Shown: piece by piece, positions 6,680 to 12,643 of the stretch
Position numbering within the stretch: the stretch's first letter is position 1
How the letters are laid out: every line of letters begins with the position of its first letter
Assembly: GCA_937894105.1 (NCBI GenBank)
Contig: CALCTI010000628.1
Span: 1-12,643 of the forward strand
Direction of reading: 5' to 3'
Source: an uncultured cyanobacterium
GTDB taxonomy: Bacteria > Cyanobacteriota > Cyanobacteriia > CACIAM-69d
DNA length: 12,643 nt
Program-made: the position numbers and the translations under genes
The notes under the pieces: generated by a model
What the model saw: only the letters and a program-made list of their open reading frames with translations
Told to the model about the DNA's origin: nothing
The model's database searches: none

Positions 6680-7383
6680 TTATTCCGGCAATTGGCTAGG
6701 GTCGATGCCTTGCGATCGCAAATAAGCCTCCAGCCGTTCCCTTGCCCGCTGCTCCTGGTCTGCCCGCTTTCGCTCCAATTCTGCCCGCTGCTCCTCCTTC
6801 TCCGCCTTACTTAAGTGGCGATTTCCTTTGGCTTCATACCAAGTCAAAATTTCTTGCTCAATTCCGCCAATAATGCCTTGATAGCGCCCAATGCCTAACC
6901 CCGCTTCCGGCATCCAATAGGGCTCGCCAATTTGTAGGCGGTAAGTGCCTTCTTCCAGTTTATAAACTTCGAAGGGCCGGTGGCGATCAGGTAATACCGC
7001 ACCCCTAGCCGGGCATAGATTTCCAACTTTTTGGTGTACTCATCCCCTGGAGTATGGGACACCATTTCCAATATAAAAATGGGGGGAATATCCTGCTCTT
7101 CCCACATCACATAACTGCGCCGGGACTTGCCGCCTTTCTTGCGCTCCACTCCCACACTGAGAAATCCGTCGGGCACTACGGGCACCGCGTGACTGATGCC
7201 GGTGGTGTGGTAAATCGCCATATCTGCGCCGAAATACCAGTCCAGGCGATCGCTCCAAATTTCCGTCAGCAGCAGGAGCAGTAAATTTGGCAGAAGATTC
7301 TGATCTTCGTTATCCACAGGCGTATCGTCCGAGCAGGGCAGTTCGGCAGAGGTGGGTAAAGGTTGATTGACGGATGAAACCAT
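6680..7383 (-). pseudogene. Uma2-family restriction-endonuclease-like protein, frameshifted
   Basis: This is a typical cyanobacterial Uma2 (DUF820) protein with a PD-(D/E)xK nuclease fold. Candidate active-site residues are all present: Asp in VVPDGF, Glu in ILEMVS and Lys in YTKKLEIYARLGVRYYL. The first frame runs from ATG 7383 (a TTG at 7401 is a poorer choice) to YYLIATGP, then goes out of register. The family sequence resumes in the next frame with FEVYKLEEGTYRLQIGEPYW and continues through MPEAGLGIG to the normal end (RLEAYLRSQGIDPSQLPE, TAA). One base is missing, or two are extra, near 6972-6980. The Arg/Glu-rich tail after KGNRHLSKAEKEEQ is normal for these proteins. The break falls after the catalytic core, so a shortened nuclease might still fold. 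Uma2 genes are highly multicopy in cyanobacteria; their role is poorly known. Confidence 0.88.
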
Positions 7384-7448
7384 AGGGGCGATTCTCCGCA
7401 ATGGTTACGGTTTGGTTTTATTGTAGCGATCGCCCATTCTCAACATTG

Positions 7449-7485
7449 TTTTCTAGGACTGGTTTTCTAGGACTGGTTTTCTAGG
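7449..7485. repeat. 14-bp tandem repeat TTTTCTAGGACTGG, 2.6 copies, running into the MITE
   Basis: Exact copies lie at 7449-7462 and 7463-7476. A third begins at 7477 and merges with the MITE end at CTAGG (7481-7485). The unit contains CTAGG, the same bases as the MITE terminus, so the array may have arisen by repeated duplication of the insertion site. Confidence 0.75.
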
Positions 7486-7613
7486 GCATGTCATCAATTA
7501 AGAGCCAGAAGCCTTATACAGTGAGGAGTACACGCCCTTTCAAAACAAAAAAGACTAGGGACTGAAACCGTTACAGCGAGAGGCTTTGAGGTTTAAATGA
7601 TGACAGCCCCTAG
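7481..7613 (+). mobile_element. MITE-like palindromic element, copy B (complete)
   Basis: This is the best-defined copy, 133 bp. Its ends are CTAGGGCATGTCATCA and TGATGACAGCCCCTAG, inverted repeats with few mismatches. Internally it splits into two hairpin halves that meet near 7553: the left half ends CACGCCCTTT, complementary to the left terminus, and the right half begins CTAGGGACTG (7555-7564), complementary to the right end at 9 of 10 positions. It has no reading frame. CTAG at both ends could be part of the inverted repeat or a 4-bp target duplication; because CTAG is its own complement, the two cannot be separated here. The right end contains the stop codon of the radical SAM gene. Confidence 0.85.
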
Positions 7614-9292
7614 GCCTGAGCGATCGCCACTTCCCGGTGTTTTTGCAGAGCGGGCAAACTAATCGGTCCTTGAAGGTGCTGCCACGGTAAAACTTCGTCA
7701 AGATCCCAATTGCGATGGACGTAGTAGTCCAAAGGAGGGAGGGTGCCTTTTAAATCTTTGAAGGCGCGGCGGTAGGTGCCGGTGGAGATGTGGTCGGGAT
7801 TGTCGGTGTTGCCCATGCCGTATTCGCGCACTTTTTCGAGCAGCGGAGTTAAACGGCGATCGCCCCTCGAAATCAACGCCTGCACGATGGACCATTTATA
7901 GCTTTCGGGGCGGAAGTCGATGCCCTTAGAGCGTAGTTTTTTCTGGAGAAATTTCAGGCGCTTTTGGGATTCGGGATTGACGCCGAACCATTGGAAGGGG
8001 GTATGGGATTTGGGGACAAAGGTGCTGCATCCCAGGGTGAGCTTGAGACCGGGGGCGGTTTTTTTGAGACGCAACATTAGATCTACGGTTTCTTGCAAAT
8101 CGTCGTCGGTTTCTTCCGGCAGCCCTGCCATGCCGTAAAGCTTCATAGCTTTCAGTCCGCCCGCTTTAGCCTGTTGGGCTGCGGCGATGATTTCGTCCGT
8201 TTCTAGTTTTTTGTTGATGATATTGCGAATACGTTGGGAGCCACTTTCCACAGCAATGGTGACCGATCGTGAGTCGCGCTGGCAATGAACGCGGGCGAAT
8301 ATTTCGGTGATGGTGTTGGCGCGGACTGAGGAAACGCTGAGGCGCATGCCGTCATAGGTGGGGCTGGCGAGGCGATCGATTAAGGTGTCAAATTCTGGGT
8401 GTTGGGTGACCGATGCGCCTAGGAGGCCGATGCGGTTGGTGATGGCAAATCCGCGATCAATGGCGGGGATTAGGGACTGCTCCAGGTCGGCGGTACGGAA
8501 CGGCAGCGTTAAATAGCTGGCAAGGCAGAATCGGCACATTTCCGGGCAACTGCGCACCGTTTCCACCATAAAAATGTTTTCCCATGCCGCCTGGGGGGTG
8601 ACCACGGTGGACGCCGATAGGGTGTTGCCACGATGGGTTTGTTTGGTGACGGTTTCGGGAAGGGTGTCGCTGATGGGGCGGATGGCGGCAATGGGACCAT
8701 CGGAGGCGGTGTACTCGACGGTGTAAAGCTGGGGCACGTACAAACCAGGGATCTGCGCTAGTTTTTCTAACTGAGCTTGGCGACTTTCCCCTCGCAACTC
8801 TTGATATGCATCAATAAATTTATCGAGGATAACTTCGCCGTCCCCCAGCAGAATCACATCAAAAAAATCGGCGAAGGGTTCGGGGTTGCCCGTCAGCACG
8901 GGACCGCCGCCGAAGATAATGGGATCCTGGACAGTGCGATCGCCACTTTTTCGCGGAATTCCCAACCGCTCCAGCAAGGTGAGCACATTGGCATAATCCA
9001 GCTCCCAGGACAGGGAAAAGCCCAGCAATTCCGGCGACGACGGCAGCGACTCCTGGGCATCCATAAACAGTCGCGCCACATCCAAATCTTGCCGCCCCGC
9101 CAGGGTCGCCCACACCACTTGATAGCCCAGGCTGGTAATACCGATGGTGTAGGCGTTGGGGAAAGCGAAAATGGTGGGGATTGCGTCGGGGGCAGCCGAA
9201 ACGGCGTCGAACAACACAATCTCATCGTCGAAAGGAGAAGCTGGCACGGGTGTGGCGACGCTGATGAAATGTAATTTTTGTTTACACTCCAC
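7610..9292 (-). CDS. radical SAM protein of unknown substrate
   Basis: The 560-residue protein has CPEMCRFC (Cys249, Cys253, Cys256), the CxxxCxxC motif that binds the 4Fe-4S cluster cleaving S-adenosylmethionine. Typical downstream barrel motifs follow: LLGASVTQHPEF, AVESGSQRIRNIINK and MKLYGMAGLPEETDDDLQ. Before the barrel, residues 35-200 form a Rossmann-like region (YTIGITSLGYQVVWATLAG, DPIIFGGGPVLTGNPEPFAD, LLGDGEV) resembling the cobalamin-type domain fused to methylthiolase-like and related radical SAM proteins. The reaction is not deducible. The start is GTG at 9292; an ATG 2 nt upstream is out of frame. The stop of the upstream serine hydrolase and this start lie in TAATGTG, so translation is probably coupled. 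The C-terminus ends REVAIAQA with a TAG inside the right end of MITE copy B. Confidence 0.88.
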   Translation of the reverse strand: MECKQKLHFISVATPVPASPFDDEIVLFDAVSAAPDAIPTIFAFPNAYTIGITSLGYQVVWATLAGRQDLDVARLFMDAQESLPSSPELLGFSLSWELDYANVLTLLERLGIPRKSGDRTVQDPIIFGGGPVLTGNPEPFADFFDVILLGDGEVILDKFIDAYQELRGESRQAQLEKLAQIPGLYVPQLYTVEYTASDGPIAAIRPISDTLPETVTKQTHRGNTLSASTVVTPQAAWENIFMVETVRSCPEMCRFCLASYLTLPFRTADLEQSLIPAIDRGFAITNRIGLLGASVTQHPEFDTLIDRLASPTYDGMRLSVSSVRANTITEIFARVHCQRDSRSVTIAVESGSQRIRNIINKKLETDEIIAAAQQAKAGGLKAMKLYGMAGLPEETDDDLQETVDLMLRLKKTAPGLKLTLGCSTFVPKSHTPFQWFGVNPESQKRLKFLQKKLRSKGIDFRPESYKWSIVQALISRGDRRLTPLLEKVREYGMGNTDNPDHISTGTYRRAFKDLKGTLPPLDYYVHRNWDLDEVLPWQHLQGPISLPALQKHREVAIAQA

Positions 9293-9293
9293 A

Positions 9294-10868
9294 TTAACGC
9301 GCGAGGGGTTTTAGGTTCGAGAAATGTTGGTAGGCAACTTTTGACAATTCGCGAATCAGCTGACCGGCGCGGGCATCGTTGCGGGGGCGGTGAACGATCG
9401 CCGCGATCGCATAGCGCCGGCCGTTGGGCGCATCCACCAAGCCCACATCCGCCAAAGTGCTGCCTAAGGTGCCGGTTTTGTGGGCGATGATCGCCCCTTT
9501 GCCGAGCCCTTGATTGAGCAAACTGCGATTGCGGGTGTTGCGCAGGATAGCCAGGAGGCGATCGCGGGACCGCAAACTTACCAGTTCGCCCCGATGGAGT
9601 CGGAAAAACAACACCGCCATATCCCGCGCGGTAAGCGTATTGGTGCCGCCAATATCCGGCAGCCAGGTACGAATGGTGGTTTCCTGAAGTCCCCACTGGC
9701 GGAAGCGATCGTTCAGGGCCGCCGCCCCGCCCAGATGGTTAATGGCTAAATTGGTCGCCGCATTGTCGCTGATCACAATCATCTTATTCAGCACCTCCAG
9801 CGCGGTAATTTTCGTGCCCGGCTGTTGGTATTGCAGCACGCCGGCCTCTCCAGTCAGCAGCCGTTTTTCTAGGGTAATGGGCTGATCCAGCGCCGTGCGT
9901 CCCGCGTCCACCTCCTGGAAAAACGCCACCAATACCGGCAGCTTAATGGTGCTAGCCGCCCGCGACGACACGGTGTCATTCCAAACGGCGTAATCGCCCG
10001 TGTCCAGGTCCACGATCGCCACCCGAGCGCTCAATCCTTTGTACTTATTCACCACCCCTTTCACCTTGCCCTGGAGTGCGCCGTGGCGTTTGGTGAAGAG
10101 ATTGGCGGCGGGGATAGCTGCGCCAGGGTTGGCGGGGTTAGAGGCGTTGCCGACTTGATTAGAGGCGTTGCCGGCTTGATTGGTGGAGTCGAAAGCGCTG
10201 GACGCAATGGGCAAACCAGAGGAATTGGGCGAGGCCGTTTGGCGTGTTGCCGGGTCGATCGCCAGCATCACCGTCCCCACGATCGCCCCCAGCCCAATGC
10301 CCACAATCCCCGTGCGCGTCGCCTGGAGCCACAGGGGAATCGTATCCGAGCTAGATCGGCGAGGGCGGCGGCGATCACCGGGAACCGGTGAAGGCGGCGG
10401 GGAAGACTGGGGCGGCGAAAAGGGATCGGGAAAGGTCGCGGGTGGTGGGGCTCCATTCCTATTGCCCTGATCATCGGGCGCCGGAAAACGACCGAAGGGC
10501 TGTTCGCGGGGATCGGGTGGGCGCAGGGAATTAGGACGACCTCGACGACCGGCGCGACTTCGGCTGGATTGGCGGACTTGTTCGGGATGATGGGACTTCT
10601 CAGGCAATTTTGAGGCGAGCGCAATAACAATAGACTCTAATCCCAACACTAGCCGCTGAAGGAGGGTCAGTTTACGGCGCACCGGTAGCGATCGCCGTCG
10701 CGGATTTCGGGATTCGGGCGGTGGCGGTGGGGGCAGTTTACGCGGTAAATCAACGGATGAGGTTTGGAAAGGGGGAATTTGAGATGACTGGGGCGATCGC
10801 TCCCGTCTCGATGGGAACTCAGAATTGGGTGCCGGTGTTGTCTGCGATGACCAATTTGTTTCAGCCAA
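9294..10868 (-). CDS. membrane-anchored class A beta-lactamase-like serine hydrolase
   Basis: The 524-residue protein has a cytoplasmic N-terminal tail (1-183) rich in Pro, Arg and Ser, one membrane helix at about 186-204, a short NASN-repeat linker (about 229-248) and a periplasmic penicillin-recognising domain (about 265-520). The catalytic motifs are all visible: S306-T-I-K309 (SxxK), SDN at 367-369 and KTG at 464-466. The omega-loop region reads LPDIGGTNTLTARDM and I see no ExxLN motif carrying the deacylating Glu of true beta-lactamases. It is therefore more likely a wall-acting peptidase, amidase or a binding protein than a resistance enzyme. The start used is TTG at 10868; an in-frame TGA lies a few codons upstream and no in-frame ATG is near, so the true start is uncertain. 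It is the first gene of a pair with the radical SAM gene (1-nt gap). Confidence 0.88.
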   Translation of the reverse strand: MAETNWSSQTTPAPNSEFPSRRERSPQSSQIPPFQTSSVDLPRKLPPPPPPESRNPRRRSLPVRRKLTLLQRLVLGLESIVIALASKLPEKSHHPEQVRQSSRSRAGRRGRPNSLRPPDPREQPFGRFPAPDDQGNRNGAPPPATFPDPFSPPQSSPPPSPVPGDRRRPRRSSSDTIPLWLQATRTGIVGIGLGAIVGTVMLAIDPATRQTASPNSSGLPIASSAFDSTNQAGNASNQVGNASNPANPGAAIPAANLFTKRHGALQGKVKGVVNKYKGLSARVAIVDLDTGDYAVWNDTVSSRAASTIKLPVLVAFFQEVDAGRTALDQPITLEKRLLTGEAGVLQYQQPGTKITALEVLNKMIVISDNAATNLAINHLGGAAALNDRFRQWGLQETTIRTWLPDIGGTNTLTARDMAVLFFRLHRGELVSLRSRDRLLAILRNTRNRSLLNQGLGKGAIIAHKTGTLGSTLADVGLVDAPNGRRYAIAAIVHRPRNDARAGQLIRELSKVAYQHFSNLKPLAR

Positions 10869-10921
10869 GGTGTGTCATCCCCATGCGCCTGTCCCACTTT
10901 GGAAAGCATTCTATTCTACTT

Positions 10922-10949
10922 TTTGGGCATTAATCTTTGGGCATTAATC
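10922..10949. repeat. 14-bp tandem repeat TTTGGGCATTAATC x2
   Basis: Two exact, abutting copies lie at 10922-10935 and 10936-10949, in the 5' flank of the serine hydrolase gene and 20 bp before MITE copy C. The core GGCATTAA is the complement of TTAATGCC, the core of the 20-bp tandem repeats at 12141-12200 on the other side of the methyltransferase. Confidence 0.7.
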
Positions 10950-10969
10950 GTGCGCAGTGCAGCGGGCAA

Positions 10970-11101
10970 CTTGGGGCTGGCATCCATTAAACCTCAAACT
11001 CAGTAGCCGCTAGAATTTTAGCTCCTCGCATTTTCTATTTCAAAGGGCATATACACCCTATTTCACAAAGCTTCGGGAGTTCAGTTGATGACACGCCCTA
11101 A
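10970..11101 (-). mobile_element. MITE-like palindromic element, copy C (inverted, diverged)
   Basis: Read on the plus strand it matches the complement of copies A and B. CTTGGGGCTGGCATCCATTAA corresponds to the right terminus, TTTCAAAGGGC to the central block, AAAGCTTCGGGAG to the AAGGCTTCTGGAG block, and TTGATGACACGCCCTAA is the left terminus. The length (132 bp) is the same as copy B, but many bases differ, so it is an older copy. It lies 101 bp upstream of the serine hydrolase start. Confidence 0.7.
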
Positions 11102-11360
11102 CCAAATCCTCAACTTCAGCAAAGGTTGCCCTTGACGTTTTTATTCGAACAGACAAGTTGACCCTTGCTTTGTGAAATTTCCGGGACTTAATGGATAACC
11201 CACCTTTAATTCTCTTACGCCCTTGCTTGGGCACTCTATCAAGCTTTATTCCCGAAGATAAGGTACTCGAACACCATAATAGTTTCAATTAAAATTATTC
11301 TATTGCAGAAGTAAAAATAGCAAGGGATATAATAGCAATCTCGATTTTTTAAGAACAACC
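11102..11360. other. AT-rich leader region of the methyltransferase, no supported gene
   Basis: A 76-codon minus-strand frame (11058-11288) runs into MITE copy C and encodes a basic protein with no recognisable motif. I treat it as chance or as a remnant. The right-hand part is AT-rich and holds the probable promoter of the methyltransferase gene. HIP1 sites are absent. Confidence 0.4.
11303..11333 (+). promoter_or_regulatory. probable promoter of the methyltransferase gene
   Basis: A perfect TATAAT lies at 11328-11333, 27 bp before the ATG. A poor -35 candidate (TTGCAG, 11303-11308) sits 19 bp upstream. Transcription would begin near 11340, giving a leader of about 20 nt. Confidence 0.4.
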
Positions 11361-12092
11361 ATGAATGGCATTATTAACGAAAAATTAGCAGAATTGCACC
11401 ATTCAGTTAGACGGATCAATTATTTGATTGACGAACTAGGTGCCAAAAGTTACTTGGAAGTCGGGGTGTTTAAAGGGAGAACATTTAGGCAGGTAAATGC
11501 GGCAGAAAAGTATGCTGTCGATCCTGATTTTCACTTTAAATGTCCAGAAAAATTTAATCCTAATGAAGCCTATTTCAAAGGGATGTCTGATGATTTCTTT
11601 CAGTCCCTCGATCCTAAAAAGAAGCTAGATATTGTCTTTTTGGACGGTTTGCATACTTTTGAACAAACCTATAGAGACTTCTGTAACACCTTGGCTCATA
11701 TTCATGATGAGTCAATTATTTTAATTGACGATACTTTGCCAAGCGATCCATTCTCCGCCATTAGCGACAAAGCAAGATCGAAAGGCATGAGAAAAATCTG
11801 CAATTCAGATAATACTAAGGCTTGGCATGGGGACGTTTATAAGTTGGTTTTCCTTATCCATGATTTCTACCCAGCCTTTAGCTATGGAACAATTAAAGGC
11901 AGTGGAAATCCTCAAACATTAGTGTGGAAATCAAAATTCAAAGAGAAGAGGCTGCCTATTTTTGACAATCTCGAAATAATTTCAAGACTTTCATACTTTG
12001 ACTTGATTGACAATATTCGAATTCTAAAAATCGACACGGAAGTTAATGTTTTAAATCGATGTATTTCCAGCTTTCTGCCTGGCGTTGAATGA
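11361..12092 (+). CDS. class I SAM-dependent methyltransferase-like protein
   Basis: The 243-residue protein has the glycine-rich SAM-binding loop YLEVGVFKGRTF (about 31-42). An acidic residue ends the second strand (YAVDPDF, about 51-57). A Methyltransf_24-type block follows: DIVFLDGLHTFEQTYRD (90-106) and a strand with a following turn, SIILIDDTLPSD (118-129). The family includes enzymes acting on sugars, cell-surface glycans and small molecules; the substrate here cannot be told. After residue 165 the sequence is less typical and ends in a helical region. The gene starts with ATG at 11361 just downstream of TATAAT and ends in TGA. It is markedly AT-rich, with no HIP1 site, unlike the neighbouring genes, and stands alone between two copies of the same MITE. 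This suggests acquisition by horizontal transfer. Confidence 0.8.
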   Translation: MNGIINEKLAELHHSVRRINYLIDELGAKSYLEVGVFKGRTFRQVNAAEKYAVDPDFHFKCPEKFNPNEAYFKGMSDDFFQSLDPKKKLDIVFLDGLHTFEQTYRDFCNTLAHIHDESIILIDDTLPSDPFSAISDKARSKGMRKICNSDNTKAWHGDVYKLVFLIHDFYPAFSYGTIKGSGNPQTLVWKSKFKEKRLPIFDNLEIISRLSYFDLIDNIRILKIDTEVNVLNRCISSFLPGVE

Positions 12093-12140
12093 TTTTTGAA
12101 GCTGAGGGGATGAAGCTTGTTTTATGGTCAATTTGTCAAT

Positions 12141-12200
12141 TAATGCCACTTCTCTTAATTTAATGCCAATGCTTTTAAATTAATGCCAATGCTTTTACTT
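12141..12200. repeat. 20-bp tandem repeat, three copies (TAATGCCAATGCTTTTAAAT)
   Basis: Units at 12141-12160, 12161-12180 and 12181-12200 abut with an exact 20-bp period. The first is diverged (TAATGCCACTTCTCTTAATT) and the third differs only in its last three positions. The array begins 48 bp after the stop of the methyltransferase gene. No inverted repeat or T-run marks it as a terminator. Confidence 0.8.
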
Positions 12201-12307
12201 GGAGAGGCGTCAGGGAACGAAGAAAGAAAGCTTTCAAGGATATTCTTAGCCGCTTTATTTAGGGGGAAATGGTATAACAAGTCACGTTGAGACGCTTTGC
12301 TAATTCC

Positions 12308-12355
12308 AAATCCGCATTATTCTTCGCTAACGCTTCGACCAAGCTCAGCGATCGC
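12308..12355. repeat. short dispersed repeat, second copy
   Basis: AAATCCGCA, CTTCGCTAACGCTTCG (12322-12337), AAGC and CAGCGATCGC recur in the order seen at 134-203, with a shorter first gap. It lies immediately beside MITE copy D, as the first copy lies beside MITE copy A. Both copies are in the same strand sense although the two MITEs are in opposite senses. Confidence 0.5.
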
Positions 12356-12366
12356 GACCAGTCTCG

Positions 12367-12496
12367 TTAGGGACCGTTATTAACTAAATCTCAAGCTCAA
12401 TCGTTGCAAGGGTTTTATTTCCTGATTTTTTATTTAAAAGGGCGTGCACTTCTCTCGGCGCAAGGCTTCTGGACTTTGATTGATGACACGCCCTAA
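12367..12496 (-). mobile_element. MITE-like palindromic element, copy D (inverted, diverged)
   Basis: TTAGGGACCGTTATTA at the left and TGATGACACGCCCTAA at the right are the termini, read on the plus strand. Between them, AAAGGGCGTGCACT and CAAGGCTTCTGGA match the complement of the corresponding blocks in copies A and B. The length is 130 bp. Its orientation equals that of copy C, so C and D form direct repeats around the methyltransferase gene. It ends 22 bp after the stop of the trmJ-like gene. Confidence 0.75.
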
Positions 12497-12518
12497 TTGA
12501 CGAGTTGACGATAGGAAT

Positions 12519-12643
12519 TTAATGGTTGGGATCTTGGGGCTGATTGATTGCCCAGCGAACCTGTCGTAAAATGCCTCGCAACATGGCAACTTCACGGGGA
12601 GTGGAGTGGGCTCGATGGAGCTAATTACGATAGGTTTTCATGC
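12519..12643 (-). pseudogene. trmJ: C-terminal end of TrmJ-like tRNA 2'-O-methyltransferase with in-frame TAG (partial)
   Basis: The minus-strand frame ends HRAHSTPREVAMLRGILRQ, then VRWAINQPQDPNH and TAA (12519-12521). This matches the C-terminal tail of TrmH/SpoU-superfamily TrmJ proteins, which modify position 32 of tRNA anticodon loops (pattern R.LF.RA.L...E..MLRGILRQ). Upstream in the same frame, MKTYRN continues the pattern, but the next codon (12621-12623) is TAG where a sense codon such as Gln is expected. Only about 41 codons lie in the window; the catalytic SPOUT domain lies beyond it. The protein would lose its last 33 residues if TAG is real. Many family members have a variable tail here, so residual function is possible. 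Identification rests on this short tail alone. Confidence 0.6.

Noticed and set aside
9294..10868. Beta-lactam resistance gene
   Set aside because: The class A motifs SxxK, SDN and KTG are present, but the deacylating Glu motif is not visible and the long cytoplasmic tail with a membrane anchor fits a wall-related protein better.
10667..10909. ATG-started minus-strand frame overlapping the 5' end of the serine hydrolase
   Set aside because: It runs in another frame through the Pro/Arg-rich coding region and encodes a His/Pro/Arg-rich product typical of a shadow frame. It is of note only because the hydrolase's own start (TTG) is poor.
11058..11288. 76-codon minus-strand frame upstream of the methyltransferase
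   Set aside because: Its 3' end lies inside MITE copy C and the product has no recognisable motif; most likely a chance frame.
12141..12200. CRISPR array or terminator
   Set aside because: There are no spacers between the 20-bp units, and no stem with a T-run.
1540..12623. Reassignment of TAA/TAG to glutamine, since two otherwise intact frames hold in-frame TAA and TAG
   Set aside because: Other genes in the window end with TAA or TAG at their natural family length (phosphatase, Uma2, radical SAM protein, membrane protein), so these codons act as stops. Point nonsense or base errors explain the two cases.

Overview
The window comes from a cyanobacterium. The HIP1 octamer GCGATCGC and its GGCGATCGCC-type variants recur in nearly every gene, and several products (the small Uma2-type nuclease, a TrmH-family RNA methylase, a membrane protein with cyanobacteria-typical end domains) have the look of cyanobacterial proteins. 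The genus cannot be fixed from this sequence. Most genes are on the minus strand and there is much non-coding, repeat-rich DNA, as expected for a repeat-laden filamentous or colonial cyanobacterium.

Layout. 1-123: end of a ~130-bp palindromic MITE-like element (copy A). 124-366: a short dispersed repeat and a weak terminator. 367-669 (-): small two-helix membrane protein. 874-2664 (-): ABC exporter whose single reading frame is cut by an in-frame TAA between the membrane and ATPase domains. 2815-3159 (-): decayed IS1-family transposase. 3510-3887 (-): small unknown protein. 3888-4891: gene-poor DNA with several inverted repeats and a 13-bp repeat array. 4892-6079 (+): single-pass membrane protein with a Pro/Ala/Glu-rich outer segment. 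6165-6228: four exact-period 16-bp tandem repeats. 6282-6644 (-): low-molecular-weight tyrosine phosphatase-like protein. 6680-7383 (-): frameshifted Uma2 nuclease. 7449-7613: 14-bp tandem repeats running into MITE copy B. 7610-9292 (-) and 9294-10868 (-): a radical SAM protein and, upstream of it with a 1-nt gap, a membrane-anchored penicillin-recognising serine hydrolase. 10922-12496: an AT-rich methyltransferase gene bracketed by MITE copies C and D and by TTAATGCC-type tandem repeats. 12519-12643 (-): the 3' end of a trmJ-like gene with an in-frame TAG.

The clearest co-expressed unit is the serine hydrolase-radical SAM pair, linked by TAATGTG. The phosphatase and the Uma2 gene are adjacent on one strand (35 bp) and may share a transcript. 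Nothing else in the window reads as one functional pathway.

The dominant theme is decay and mobile-repeat activity. Three genes are interrupted (ABC exporter, Uma2, trmJ-like), one IS is a relic, and four copies of one small mobile element sit at gene ends. I found no convincing new defence or biosynthetic system. The most interesting material is the double-hairpin MITE family, the MITE-bracketed AT-rich methyltransferase, and several precise short tandem repeats.
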